Assembly (NCBI GenBank): GCA_900291925.1
Contig: UWYS01000022.1
Span: forward strand, 369,501-433,500
DNA from: Thecaphora thlaspeos
Lineage: Eukaryota; Basidiomycota; Ustilaginomycetes; Urocystidales; Glomosporiaceae
Reading direction: 5' to 3'
DNA length: 64,000 bases
The notes under the pieces are model-generated. The model was not told the DNA's origin and ran no database searches. It saw only the letters and a program-made list of their open reading frames with translations. Both the position numbers and the translations under genes were made by a program. How positions within the stretch are numbered: the first letter of the stretch is position 1; every line of letters begins with the position of its first letter. Below are positions 33,497 through 43,208 of this stretch, piece by piece.

Positions 33497-34736
33497 ATGT
33501 CCTCTTCGGCCTCTTCCGCCGCCTCGGACTCGGACGACGACAGGATGACGACGCGCTCTGCACCCGCCACGACCTACAGGCGGCAGATTGCACATCTACC
33601 CTTCTCTCCTCGCGGCTCACCCGCGCCCACCGCCTCGCTCGGCGAAGCTGCCGCACCTGCCACCAAGCAGGATTCCAAACAGGGGACCGCTAAGCAGGAA
33701 GGTAGCGCCTCGGCTTCGACCACACAACCACGTCCTGCGATGCGCCACGCGCTGCCTCCCAAGCCCGTCACCGCCATGCCCGGCACATCCGCGTCCGCCT
33801 CGACCTCTACCGCCCCTTCTCCGTCGGCACCGCACCCGAAGCGCACGCGCATCGACTCGAACCTTGTCCCGCAGGTGCCCAAGGTGCCCAAGACCTCTGT
33901 GGAAAAGGAAAACACGCCGCGGCTCATCGTCGTGCTCGAGCAGGCGTGTCTCGAGACGTACAAAGTCTCTTCCGGCTCGGCGGGACGCAGTTCGGGCGGA
34001 CCCAACGGTCGCAACTCGAAGAACGACGGGGACAAGTACGCCCTGCTCAACTGCGACGACCACCAGCGCGTCCTGGCCAAGATGGGTCGCGACATTGCGG
34101 AAGCGCGTCCGGACATTACGCACCAGTGTCTCCTCACGCTGCTCGACTCTCCGCTCAACAAGGCCGGCCTGCTACAGGTCTACATCCACACCGCCAAGGG
34201 GGTTCTGATCGAGGTGAACCCGCACGTCCGTATCCCACGAACATTCAAGCGCTTTAGCGGTCTGATGGTCCAGCTGCTGCACAAGCTCAGCATCCGCAGC
34301 GTCCAGGGTTCCGAAAAGCTCCTGCGCGTCATTCGAAACCCAGTGACAGACCACTTCCCCGCCAACACGCACAAAATCACCCTCTCCTTCGACTCGCCCG
34401 TACAGAGGCTCTCCAGCTACCTCCCCACAGTACCAAAGCAACACAGCATCGCCGTATTCGTAGGTGCAATGGCACACGGTCAGGACACGTTCGCAGACGG
34501 CGTCGTAGATGAAAAAATCTCCATCTCCGAGTACTCGCTCAGTGCGTCGGTGGCGTGTGGCAAGGTGAGTAGCGCTTCACATGCCCTTTCTTTCTTTCTT
34601 TCTGTATTTCGGCTTCGTCGAGGTCGTGTGTACCGAACGCTCAACAGTCTCTCACTACCCTCTCTCCGCCATTCTTCTCGTCTTCACCCGCACACAGTTC
34701 TGCTGCGCCCTCGAAGACTTCTGGGATGTCGTATAA
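33497..34736 (+). CDS. EMG1: Emg1/Nep1 18S rRNA pseudouridine N1-methyltransferase
   Basis: Exons 33497-34564 and 34698-34736, 368 aa. The intron (GTGAGT...ACACAG, phase 0) joins SASVACGK to [12 protein letters not shown], the conserved C-terminal end of Nep1. Seen: a disordered N-terminal extension of about 135 residues (yeast Nep1 is 252 aa), then the SPOUT-fold region [57 protein letters not shown] wording and [13 protein letters not shown]. Known: it methylates the hypermodified pseudouridine of the 18S decoding centre and is needed for 40S assembly in the nucleolus. The last exon has only 13 codons including the stop. Confidence 0.93.
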
Positions 34737-35075
34737 TCGCTCAATCTCTTGCTCATCTTCCCTTTGCCACATCCGCTACCTCGAGAACCCCTGTATCGCC
34801 TCTAGGCCAGATTCCAGATCGTCACTCTTCCTCCTCCCCGCCGTGCACACCCTCTTCGTTCACCGAAACGCATCTTCACCCTATCCCCCGTCTGCGTCTG
34901 CAATGTCGTATGAAGATCGTATCGCCTCCTCTTAATCGTCTGGAGATCTTTGACCCAATTCAGCCATTGCACAACGCAAAAGAGAAAGAAACAACACAAG
35001 GCTCAGATTCCAAAAGGGCTCTTCGACACGAACGAATCGATACATCTACCTAGACGGGCCGCTGTCCCTCTCCTC
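34737..35075. other. Convergent 3' region EMG1/UBA1
   Basis: 339 bases with the opposing 3' UTRs; nothing else was recognised. Confidence 0.5.
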
Positions 35076-38000
35076 TCACTTGACCTTGACGACGACAAAG
35101 GGAACCTCTACATCTTCTCCCTCCTCGTCGTCCGCCATGACTTCAACAATCACCCTCTGCGCATGCGGCGGGATGCTCTTCTTGCTAACGGTCTCGATGA
35201 GCGTGCTCATCTTCATCTTTAGACGTTCCTCTCGCTTCTTGGCCGGCAAAAAGGCCGAAAACAGCATCGAAACGCCACTCGAAATCATGCTGACCTCGAG
35301 ACCGTGCTTCGTCTTGAAGTGGTCGATAAAGTCCTTGAGAACCATGTCTTCCTCGATGTCGAAGCGCGACCACAGCGTCCACTCGGTCTGGTTGTACTTG
35401 AGCAGCGGCGCGGAGATCGGATCGCTAAACGCCAGGAACGGCAGCGCCAGGTTGACAAAGGCGTTCGAGTAGAACTCGAGCTCCTTCTTGCCGTCCAGCA
35501 CCTTGTACAGCTCGAGGTTGACCAGGCCCGTCGCGAGCGCCGTGGTCGTCGCAATCGCGGGAATGATCTTGCCCGCAATGCCTTTGGTCTGGTGCTTGTC
35601 CGCGGGCGTGATCCCGTAATTGCTGGCGCGCAGGTTCGAGGCGGCCGTGATGAAGTCGATGTGATGGTTCGTGTCATCGTCCTTCTCCATCTCGATCGGC
35701 TGCAGCCGGAAGCCGGCCAGCGAGGCAGACGTGGGCAGGCTGCTGGTGATCTCGGTCAGGTCCGTCTCGTCAGCGCCGCCGCTATTGTTGTTGACGGGCT
35801 CGTTGTCGTTGATCTGTACCTTTACGTTCGACTTGGGGACAAACTTGGGGACCTCGACGCCGGCCAGCACCTTTTTGAAGAAGGCCGGGTCCGTCTCGCC
35901 CTTGAGGCCGTAGTTGGCCGCGTGCAGGTTGGCCGCGGCGACGACGTACTCGAGGTGGGTCTCGTCGTTGACGTCAAAGTCGAGCGGCTTGGGCGCGCGC
36001 TTGGGCCCCGACCAGAACGGCTGGCCCGTCGACGTGACGCTGTCGGCCGGCAGGCTGTGGAGGAGCTGGCGGATGGTGCCGCTGTAGTTCTCTTCAAACT
36101 TGAAGCGCGCCCAGGCGATGCACGCCTCAAAGGACAGCGGACGCTGGTCAACGAGGAACTGCTTGATCTGTTCGAGTTGCTCGCGCTGGCCCGAGCCGCT
36201 CTTGAGCGTCGTCTCGAGGTAGTCCGCGTTGGTGAGGTACTGGTTGACGTTCTCGGCCGGCTTGAGGAAGAAGTCGTCAAACTGCTCACGCGCCCACTGG
36301 ATCGTGTGCTCGATGGCATTGGGGAAGTTCTTGAGCGTGCAGACGGGAATCGACTTCTCCGGCGGGTCCTGCGACGACGAGTAGGACTCGGTCAGGTGCG
36401 GGATCACGACCTGGGTATTGGCCTTGGTGCCGAGCGTGCCAGACTCGAGCAGCGGCTTCTCGTAGTAGACGCAGCGGCGGTCCATGTACTGGCGCGCCTG
36501 AACATTGTCGAGCGCGTTAGTGACGCCCGTCAGCTGGGCGAAGAAGGCGTCGCCGTAGACGTCCTCGGTCTCCAGGCCCACGCGGTTCTGGTGGCTGTGA
36601 ATCTTGCCGTTGAGATCCGGGTTCATCTCGGCGACGGCGGCCGCGGCCGTGTCGGCCTTGAAGTGGCCGACGTCCTTGCTGCGGAAGAGGAACTGACGGT
36701 TGAGGTTGCTCTTCTCAATCGTGTCCATGTCCGTGACGTGAATCGCGCCCTCGGGACCGCTGCCGAGGCCCATCATGCTCCAGTTCTTGAGCATCTCGCA
36801 TCCGATGGCACCCGACCCGACGAGGAACTGGCGCGTGTTGGCAATCTTGTCCTGGAACGCGCGTCCCAGCACGGCGATCTGGCCGTCGTAGCGCGAGCCA
36901 AGCGGCGCAAACTCGGACTCGGGCAGTTCGGCCACCGCCGACGGCAGCGACTCGAGGAAGTCGACGTACATGTGCTGAACGAGCGGGTGAAACTTGCCCG
37001 AGCAGGCCTTGAGCGCCTCCTGGGCGACGAAGCCGCCGACAAAGGCGACCATCGGCGAGAGGTCGCCGGCCGCTTGGAACGCCAGCTCGCGTACCACTTT
37101 CTCAGGGAAGCCCTCTGCGTCCTGACCTGATGTCGCGAGGATCGACTTGGTCAGCTCGACGAGCGCATCGGCATCCTCGGCATTGCGAGGGCGCGGCAGC
37201 CTGCCCTGCTTCTGGCGGAAGGCTGACAGCGCCTCGAAGCCGGCGTGGAGCGCGGCGGGCCTGTCGAACTTGGCAAAGTCCGAGATGAGGAACTCGGGCT
37301 GCTTGGCACTCTCGCGCAGCGACTTGAACGCAATCTTCTTGGGCATCTTGACCTGCGTAAAGGTGCCGCCGCGCTTGTACTGGCCAAGGCCGGACGTGTC
37401 GCCGATGGTGAAGGTGTAGGGACCCTTGACGGTGACCTTTCTCGGCTCGCAGCCGTTGAGGCCGTCCATGCCTTCGACCTCGTGGAAGGTTACGTAGTCG
37501 CCGTCCTCGAGGCCGTGCCTCATCTCATCGAGCGTGGTAACGAGACCCTCTTCGTCGCTAGCAACCGAGACGATCATGCCGGACAATGGCTGCTCGCCCG
37601 TCGGGTCGATGCAGAGGAAATCGGGGCCAAAGTCGTTGAAGATGGAGCCAAAGAGGCCGCGCACCTCGGCGGAGATGAAGTGAGTGCCGGTGGCGTGGGT
37701 GAGTTCGTTGATCTTGAGCTGCTCGTCGAACGAGGCATCGGTCGTGACGACGACCTGGAAGCGAGCGAGGGCCTCTTTTGTCAGCTCCGGCTCGTCGAGC
37801 ACGCGGATGGGGACGTATGTGTTGAGCTCGGCGAGGCGGGGCTGGGTGGCGTGGTCGCGTCGGACGCCCGATGCGGCGTCCTCAGGGCGGAGGAAGAACT
37901 GGGTGCTGAGGTCTGCGATCGAGACGGGTGTGGGGTCGAAAATGGTGATGCTCTTCACGCCCGCAAGGGCAATGTTCTTGGCCACCTCTGCACCGAGGCC

Positions 38001-38150
38001 CTTGAGGCCGACGACGAGGACGTTGCTGACCGCCATGCGCTTCATGGCGTCATGGCCGAGAACGTATAGCTGCCTGCTGTAGAGGGCCTCATCGATCTGG
38101 TCGTTGGCCGGCTGGTCGACCTTCATGTCATCTATTGCTGGCGCCGACAT
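35076..38150 (-). CDS. UBA1: Ubiquitin-activating enzyme E1
   Basis: Intronless, 1024 aa, the same length as yeast Uba1. Start at MSAPAIDDMKVDQ; the frame stays open a further 210 codons upstream, but that part is low-complexity and not E1-like. Seen: EALYSRQLYVLGHDAMKRM, first adenylation half (VGLKGLGAEVAKNIALAGVK), second adenylation domain (VGSGAIGCEMLKNWSMMGLG), catalytic cysteine C604 in SIPVCTLKNFPN, and the C-terminal ubiquitin-fold domain. Known: it activates ubiquitin with ATP as a thioester and passes it to E2 enzymes in cytosol and nucleus. Single essential enzyme in fungi. Confidence 0.97.
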   Translation of the reverse strand: MSAPAIDDMKVDQPANDQIDEALYSRQLYVLGHDAMKRMAVSNVLVVGLKGLGAEVAKNIALAGVKSITIFDPTPVSIADLSTQFFLRPEDAASGVRRDHATQPRLAELNTYVPIRVLDEPELTKEALARFQVVVTTDASFDEQLKINELTHATGTHFISAEVRGLFGSIFNDFGPDFLCIDPTGEQPLSGMIVSVASDEEGLVTTLDEMRHGLEDGDYVTFHEVEGMDGLNGCEPRKVTVKGPYTFTIGDTSGLGQYKRGGTFTQVKMPKKIAFKSLRESAKQPEFLISDFAKFDRPAALHAGFEALSAFRQKQGRLPRPRNAEDADALVELTKSILATSGQDAEGFPEKVVRELAFQAAGDLSPMVAFVGGFVAQEALKACSGKFHPLVQHMYVDFLESLPSAVAELPESEFAPLGSRYDGQIAVLGRAFQDKIANTRQFLVGSGAIGCEMLKNWSMMGLGSGPEGAIHVTDMDTIEKSNLNRQFLFRSKDVGHFKADTAAAAVAEMNPDLNGKIHSHQNRVGLETEDVYGDAFFAQLTGVTNALDNVQARQYMDRRCVYYEKPLLESGTLGTKANTQVVIPHLTESYSSSQDPPEKSIPVCTLKNFPNAIEHTIQWAREQFDDFFLKPAENVNQYLTNADYLETTLKSGSGQREQLEQIKQFLVDQRPLSFEACIAWARFKFEENYSGTIRQLLHSLPADSVTSTGQPFWSGPKRAPKPLDFDVNDETHLEYVVAAANLHAANYGLKGETDPAFFKKVLAGVEVPKFVPKSNVKVQINDNEPVNNNSGGADETDLTEITSSLPTSASLAGFRLQPIEMEKDDDTNHHIDFITAASNLRASNYGITPADKHQTKGIAGKIIPAIATTTALATGLVNLELYKVLDGKKELEFYSNAFVNLALPFLAFSDPISAPLLKYNQTEWTLWSRFDIEEDMVLKDFIDHFKTKHGLEVSMISSGVSMLFSAFLPAKKREERLKMKMSTLIETVSKKSIPPHAQRVIVEVMADDEEGEDVEVPFVVVKVK

Positions 38151-39225
38151 GCTCGAGGGAGGCGGCTGGCTTTGTGCTTTGCTGTGAACGGAAGGGGGGA
38201 GGCGAGAGCGGTGAAGGTCGTGGGAGAAGACCTGAAGAGGGTGTGTAGCTCCTGCGAAAGTGGCTGTCAGAAGGCTCGCGGGTGTTCCTGGGTGGCCGGA
38301 GGGTGGCGGACCGGGGATAAGCAAGAGGGCGCAGGGGCGAGTTGGTGCGGCGGGTGTCTTTGCTGTATCTGAAGAAGCAGACGGATGTGTGGGATCGTGT
38401 ATATCAGACCTGATTGCGGTGCGGTGGTGATGCTCGTTGTGTTTGATGCGGTGCACGTAGGTGGTGGTGGTGGTGTTTGAACAGGTGAGGTGGACGGGGC
38501 CAGGAAGGACGGACGGACCACCGAGCTGCGTGGAAGCTCGACGCTGTGGCTGGTGCCCGCCCGCCCAGCCCTTGGCAGGCCAGCTGGTCAGCTGAGCAAC
38601 GGCTGCAGGTGATCGGCCACGCCACCTCCACCTCCACATCAGCCTGCCTCTCGCGCCAGCCAGCCAACCGGCCAAGGCCGCCACACTCCCCTCAGCCTGG
38701 CCATACACCGCAAAGGCGTTCGATATCGATTGACTTCCAGTTATACAGACTCTCCCACGCCGTCGAGCAACGGGAACCATTCAATTCCTTACAGACCGAC
38801 GAGATTAATGGGCAAGGTGGCGGACAGTCCGCGCGAAGTACAATAGTGGACGGATGCATACCGACAACTTTAAGAGCCACGACATGGAGAACAGAGATCG
38901 AGCCAAGGGCAGCGAGAGAAGAAGAAACAGGGTGATGATGGGTGACATTGTGCAGAGCGCGGGGACAAGGCGGGAGCATGTATCGGCGTGGCTGACTTGC
39001 TGGTTTGGTGATATCAAGAGGTGCAAGGTCGAAAGAGAATCACGGGGAGAGGCAGAGAGGAAGGGAGGCTGGGAAACAGAGAGAGAGAGTGTGTGTGTGT
39101 GTGTGTGTGTGCAGAGTGCACGCGAGGAGCTACGGGAAGGAAGATGGAGGCGAAAGAAGGGGTTGAGTGAGGAAAAAGAGGCGGAGGAAAGAGCTTCTTT
39201 CTCACTGGCTGACCGTTGCAGCTGG
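38151..39225. other. UBA1 upstream region
   Basis: About 1.08 kb between the UBA1 start and the 3' end of the upstream minus-strand gene. It contains a GA then GT repeat at 39078-39111. No gene is recognised. Confidence 0.5.
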
Positions 39226-41472
39226 CTACTGCTGGTCCTGGTCGGGAGCGCGCGAGGGCGCTCGGTCCTCGGCCACCGATCCGGCGCGGCTGCTGTGATT
39301 GGAGAACTGCTCCCACATGTTGACCAGGTTGCCGGCGGGCCCAAAGTCGCTCGGGTCGCACGTCGTCGGCGGCGCCGAGTTGGTGCTCGTCGCCCGGCCG
39401 CCTTCTAGCCGTTTGGCCGAACGCTCGCGAAACTTGGCGCCCGAGTCCAGCGGCAGATCCATCGACCTACGGTACGACGCACCGCTGCTGTCGTGGCTGC
39501 CGTTGTTGGGCCCCTGCATCGAGACCGACGCACCCCCAAAGTGGTGGGCGAGGTTGTCGGTCGACGTGACACGCATCGACGACGGCATCACCGCCTGCTG
39601 CTCCACGAGCGAACGTGCCCGCGACCGTGTGTCCGTAACGGTCCCGCTGTGCGAGCCAGATATTCCGCCAAAGCGGAATCGGTTGGGGCTGGGAGCGCGC
39701 GACCTCGAGATTGTGTAAAAGTCGCGCGGCTGACGGACGCCGAAGCCGCTGCCGGCGTTGGGAGGGCCAGAACGCTCCAGCAGCGCCTTGGCCGCCTCGT
39801 GCGCCTGCGGATGGTCCGGCTCGCGCCGCACCACTTCATACTCAGACGGCGGGAGGCTGCTGAACGGTCCGTTGATTGCCTTGTTGAGCAGCATCGAAGA
39901 GAGGTTCAGCCCGCGCCCGATGGCCCACGAGACCATGAAGCCGACGACGCGTCGCTCGAGCGAGTAGATCAGCGAAGCGAACGGAATGATCCCCTCGATC
40001 GTCTCACGCACGCCCCAGGTGTCCTCGTGGCGGACGATGAGGCCGGCGTCGTTGAACTCGAGGCGACTCAGCACGCGAAGCTGGATGCTGCAGAGCGACT
40101 TGAGCGCCGCGCGCGGATGGAAGAGCCCCCACAGGAAGCTCTTGAACGTGTTGCGGCCCAGGCCTTGGGCGGCCCAGTGTGGCTGCAGCGCGTCGGCCGG
40201 GATCGACGGCCTGGACACGGCGTCGGCCTGGACAAAGTGGCTCGAGCCTGGGACGGCGGTGGTGACCGAAGCGCCGGGGAAGCCAACGTCAAGGTCCTCG
40301 CCATTGACGCTTGGCGGCGTGTGGGTCATGGCGCCGGCGTTGTTGGTCGTCGCCGAAAAGGGTCTGATCGAAGAGGTGGTTGGATGGCCAGGCGTGTGCG
40401 GCCTCGAGTTGCCCCACATGCTGCTGAGGCTGAACGGCGTCGTCGGGCTGTGCGGCTGGCTAGAGCCGCTCTGACCGCCGCCGCCGCCGCCCTGGCGCCA
40501 CGAGGAGCTGTGCGCACCATAGTCGGCGAAAGGGTGCGGCGTGATGGGCACGGTGGAGAAGGGCAGCTGTGAGCTGCCGCTAGCGCCGCCGCCTCCTCCT
40601 CCTCCGGCCGTTGGGGGCGCGGCAGAGAAGGGTCCACGCGGCGTTCGGTTGGCGTCGTCGAGGCGGGCCTCCATGTCCGGGTCCTGGGTGGAGCCGAAGA
40701 TGGAGGGGAAGAAGGTGACGACGATGGTGTGGTCGATGATGCCGGCGCGCGTCCCGTCAAACTCGAAGTCGCTGCAGATGACGTCGCGCAGCTCGGAGCG
40801 GACTTCCATGCCGGGAAGGGCAAAGGCCATCATGAACTGGTTGGCGATCTGGTCCCTGCCGTGTGCGGCGAGCAGCGGGCTCTCGAAGACGGCGCCGCGC
40901 TCGTAGTAGCGCCAGACCATCTCGCGCACCTCGTCGGGCTTGCGCTTGCCGGCGTAGAGGGTCGAGCGAAGGCCGAGGATGTTGTCTGTCAGCGTGCTGG
41001 GGCTCGGCGGACCTCCGCCGCCGCCGAAGCCGTAAGCGCTCGGGGTGGCGTCCGGAGCGTGGTCGCCGAGGTGGATGCTCATAGGCGCTGCGCTCGCGAG
41101 ACCCGGGTTACCGCCAGCGGAACTGAGGTTGCGGGCGTGTGCACGCATGGCCACGCTGCCACCTCCTGGCGTCCTGGGCTGCGAAGCGCCGCCGGGAAAG
41201 TAGGAATCGGAGTGGGGTCCAGGTTGGCGGGGGATGTGCTGGAGGCCAGATGCGGTATGTTGCTGGTGATGGTGCTGGTTGTGGTTGTGGCGGTGCTGTG
41301 GCTGCGCCTTGTCGTCGGTTGGGGCGGTGGTATGGTTGGAGGGGTGTCGTTTGTGCTGGGACGGGTAGTCGTCCTTGGATGGCGGAATGTCGATGCGCAT
41401 GTTGGCTTCGGCGGCGCCAAAGTGGATGATGGTGGAAGAGTTTGCACCGGGGAAGGGAACAGGGCCGGACAT
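39226..41472 (-). CDS. NTF2-like-fold protein of unknown function
   Basis: 748 aa from the ATG at 41472 (MSGPVPFPGA). The frame extends about 43 codons further upstream without another ATG, so an upstream exon is possible. Seen: a disordered His/Gln/Pro-rich N-terminus, then LTDNILGLRSTLYAGKRKPD and VREMVWRYYERGAVFESPLL with ELRDVICSDFEFDG, which reads as a cone-like NTF2/SnoaL fold. A long Gly/Ser insertion splits it from a second part with SLCSIQLRVLSRLEFNDAGL and HEDTWGVRETIEGIIPF. A hydrophobic stretch VVGFMVSWAIGRGLNLSSML follows, and the C-terminus is Ser/Arg-rich. Known: fungal proteins of this kind are annotated only as SigF-like NTF2-like. No function is assigned. Confidence 0.65.
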   Translation of the reverse strand: MSGPVPFPGANSSTIIHFGAAEANMRIDIPPSKDDYPSQHKRHPSNHTTAPTDDKAQPQHRHNHNQHHHQQHTASGLQHIPRQPGPHSDSYFPGGASQPRTPGGGSVAMRAHARNLSSAGGNPGLASAAPMSIHLGDHAPDATPSAYGFGGGGGPPSPSTLTDNILGLRSTLYAGKRKPDEVREMVWRYYERGAVFESPLLAAHGRDQIANQFMMAFALPGMEVRSELRDVICSDFEFDGTRAGIIDHTIVVTFFPSIFGSTQDPDMEARLDDANRTPRGPFSAAPPTAGGGGGGGASGSSQLPFSTVPITPHPFADYGAHSSSWRQGGGGGGQSGSSQPHSPTTPFSLSSMWGNSRPHTPGHPTTSSIRPFSATTNNAGAMTHTPPSVNGEDLDVGFPGASVTTAVPGSSHFVQADAVSRPSIPADALQPHWAAQGLGRNTFKSFLWGLFHPRAALKSLCSIQLRVLSRLEFNDAGLIVRHEDTWGVRETIEGIIPFASLIYSLERRVVGFMVSWAIGRGLNLSSMLLNKAINGPFSSLPPSEYEVVRREPDHPQAHEAAKALLERSGPPNAGSGFGVRQPRDFYTISRSRAPSPNRFRFGGISGSHSGTVTDTRSRARSLVEQQAVMPSSMRVTSTDNLAHHFGGASVSMQGPNNGSHDSSGASYRRSMDLPLDSGAKFRERSAKRLEGGRATSTNSAPPTTCDPSDFGPAGNLVNMWEQFSNHSSRAGSVAEDRAPSRAPDQDQQ

Positions 41473-41638
41473 GGCGTGGGGTTGGGTGGAGCGTGCTGCC
41501 GACTGACTGTGCTGCTGCTGGGAGTTGTGGGGTTGGTGATACTCTATGGGCTCTGGCGTGTAGCTTCGAGGCGCTGCTGCGGCGGCCAAGGGATAGGCAG
41601 CGAGAGCAAGAAGCCAAGTCTAGCTGCACGCTCTAGCG

Positions 41639-41674
41639 GCGATAGGAGCAGCGATAGGAGCAGCGATAGGAGCG
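41639..41674. repeat. 12-bp tandem repeat, three copies
   Basis: GCGATAGGAGCA is repeated head to tail at 41639, 41651 and 41663, the last copy with one change. Confidence 0.9.
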
Positions 41675-42022
41675 GCGGATCTAGATCGAGAGGGTGGATG
41701 TAGAAGATGCAGCGTGGCAGCGCGATGGCGCTGTGTAGGAAGTTGGATGGCGCGCTGTGGTGGTGCTCGTGGCAGGGGGCGCGGGAGCAGAGCGAGCGAG
41801 TGTGGCAAGCACAAAGCGGAGGGCGGCGTGACAGCGAGGGCGCTCTGCCATTTGCATCCTCTCCACACCATATACCGTACAGTACTCTGGCGCCTCGGCC
41901 TCTTTCAGCGAGGGCGGCCGGGATCGACGCGCGGATCGGTGGGCATGCGAGGACAAACGCGGCGATCTCATCGGCGTCTAGGTGTCGAGGTAGGACACAG
42001 TAGATGCAACCGCCCGATCTGA

Positions 42023-42048
42023 GGCATACTCTCGGCCGAGAGTATGCC
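42023..42048. repeat. Perfect 26-bp palindrome
   Basis: The left arm GGCATACTCTCGG and right arm CCGAGAGTATGCC are exact reverse complements with no spacer. Confidence 0.95.
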
Positions 42049-43208
42049 GTTTTACCTGCACAACAAGTGGGCGCTTGTCAAAGAGCGCGCCTTTTGGCCA
42101 CCCCTTTGTCCCGACCACCTCCCCTTTCATCCTTACCCTCTCGCAAAGCTCAGTGCGATCGCTGCTGAGTGCTCAATCATCATCGAAAGAGTTCGCCCTC
42201 TGATCCAACCAGGCTCTTTGTGTGGGACCGTGTGCCGAACAACAGTTCGCCGCGTCACCGGCGACTGGAAAAGCAAGCATCAGCAGATGATATATCCCAA
42301 TCCACCCGCCGGGTGGCGTTAGAGCTCTCTCCCCCGTCCCGTCCTAGCTCCCGCCCAGCCAGGAACAACTCTCAGCGACGCAATCCGACGCCTTGTAGAT
42401 GTTTGTCTTCCTGCACATTCGCTATGCTTGAGGGCGTCGGCGCCCCCCCGCCCCCCAATCACATGCTGTTGCTTGCTACGGTACTGACCATGGCAAGGCA
42501 CATTGGATCTCCGTCAACGAGCCCGGCCAATCCACGCTGCTACTTAGAACTTACCTCATTTTAAAGCGGCGAAGCGCCAACAGCTATGCTGAGACGAACT
42601 TGCCCTTCTGATCGATGAAGGCTTCACAGGTCATGCCAAGGAGCTGTGAGGGCCAAGTGAAGTTTGGAGGCCAGATAGAGCGGGGGACCCGGTAAATACC
42701 TCATGATCGCTTCCTCCCAGTCTTGTACGCCTTTCCTTCTTCCTTTCCTTCTTCCATCATCCCAAACGTCAAGACGTTGGCCACCCACACACTCTCTTTC
42801 CTTCTGGCTCCTGTCCCTTTACTTCACTTCATCAGGCCGTTGATCGGAACCGACCCCCCTTTTACGTTCACTTCTACACCAACGTCGGCTGGGCCGTACA
42901 TCGACTTGTCAATCCCCCACTACAGTCAGCATTCTCTTCGGTACAGACTGCCGTCCGGGACCAAGCCGTATCCTTCTTTTTGCAGGACTTCGATCCTAGG
43001 AGAACTGGTATCTCCACCCCACACACTCGTTCCTTTCGCCCTTTTCACACCCTTATTATAGTAGACAGACCATCAGTGCCGGGCACTGAGCGATAAAAGT
43101 CGACTGGAAGACCAACGAGCTTGCTTCAGCAGCATCGACCCTCCGACATCCGACAACGACCGACGAGCTACATATAGAATCAATACAGAGACACAGACGC
43201 CGATAGAG

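Larger units (their letters stand above)
41473..43208. other. Intergenic region with 26-bp perfect palindrome and a 12-mer tandem repeat
   Basis: 1.7 kb between a minus-strand and a plus-strand gene. It contains three copies of GCGATAGGAGCA (41639-41674, last copy ending in G) and a perfect palindrome at 42023-42048. The part from 42700 is pyrimidine-rich and should be the chitinase promoter and 5' UTR. No gene is recognised. Confidence 0.6.

Noticed and set aside
35304..37130. Open frame of 608 codons on the plus strand
   Set aside because: It is the antisense shadow of UBA1. In GC-rich codon-biased genes the opposite strand is often open; the UBA1 domains and catalytic Cys are on the minus strand.
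38151..38780. Extension of the UBA1 frame 210 codons upstream
   Set aside because: Low-complexity His/Thr/Pro-rich sequence without E1 similarity; the length from MSAPAIDD already equals yeast Uba1.
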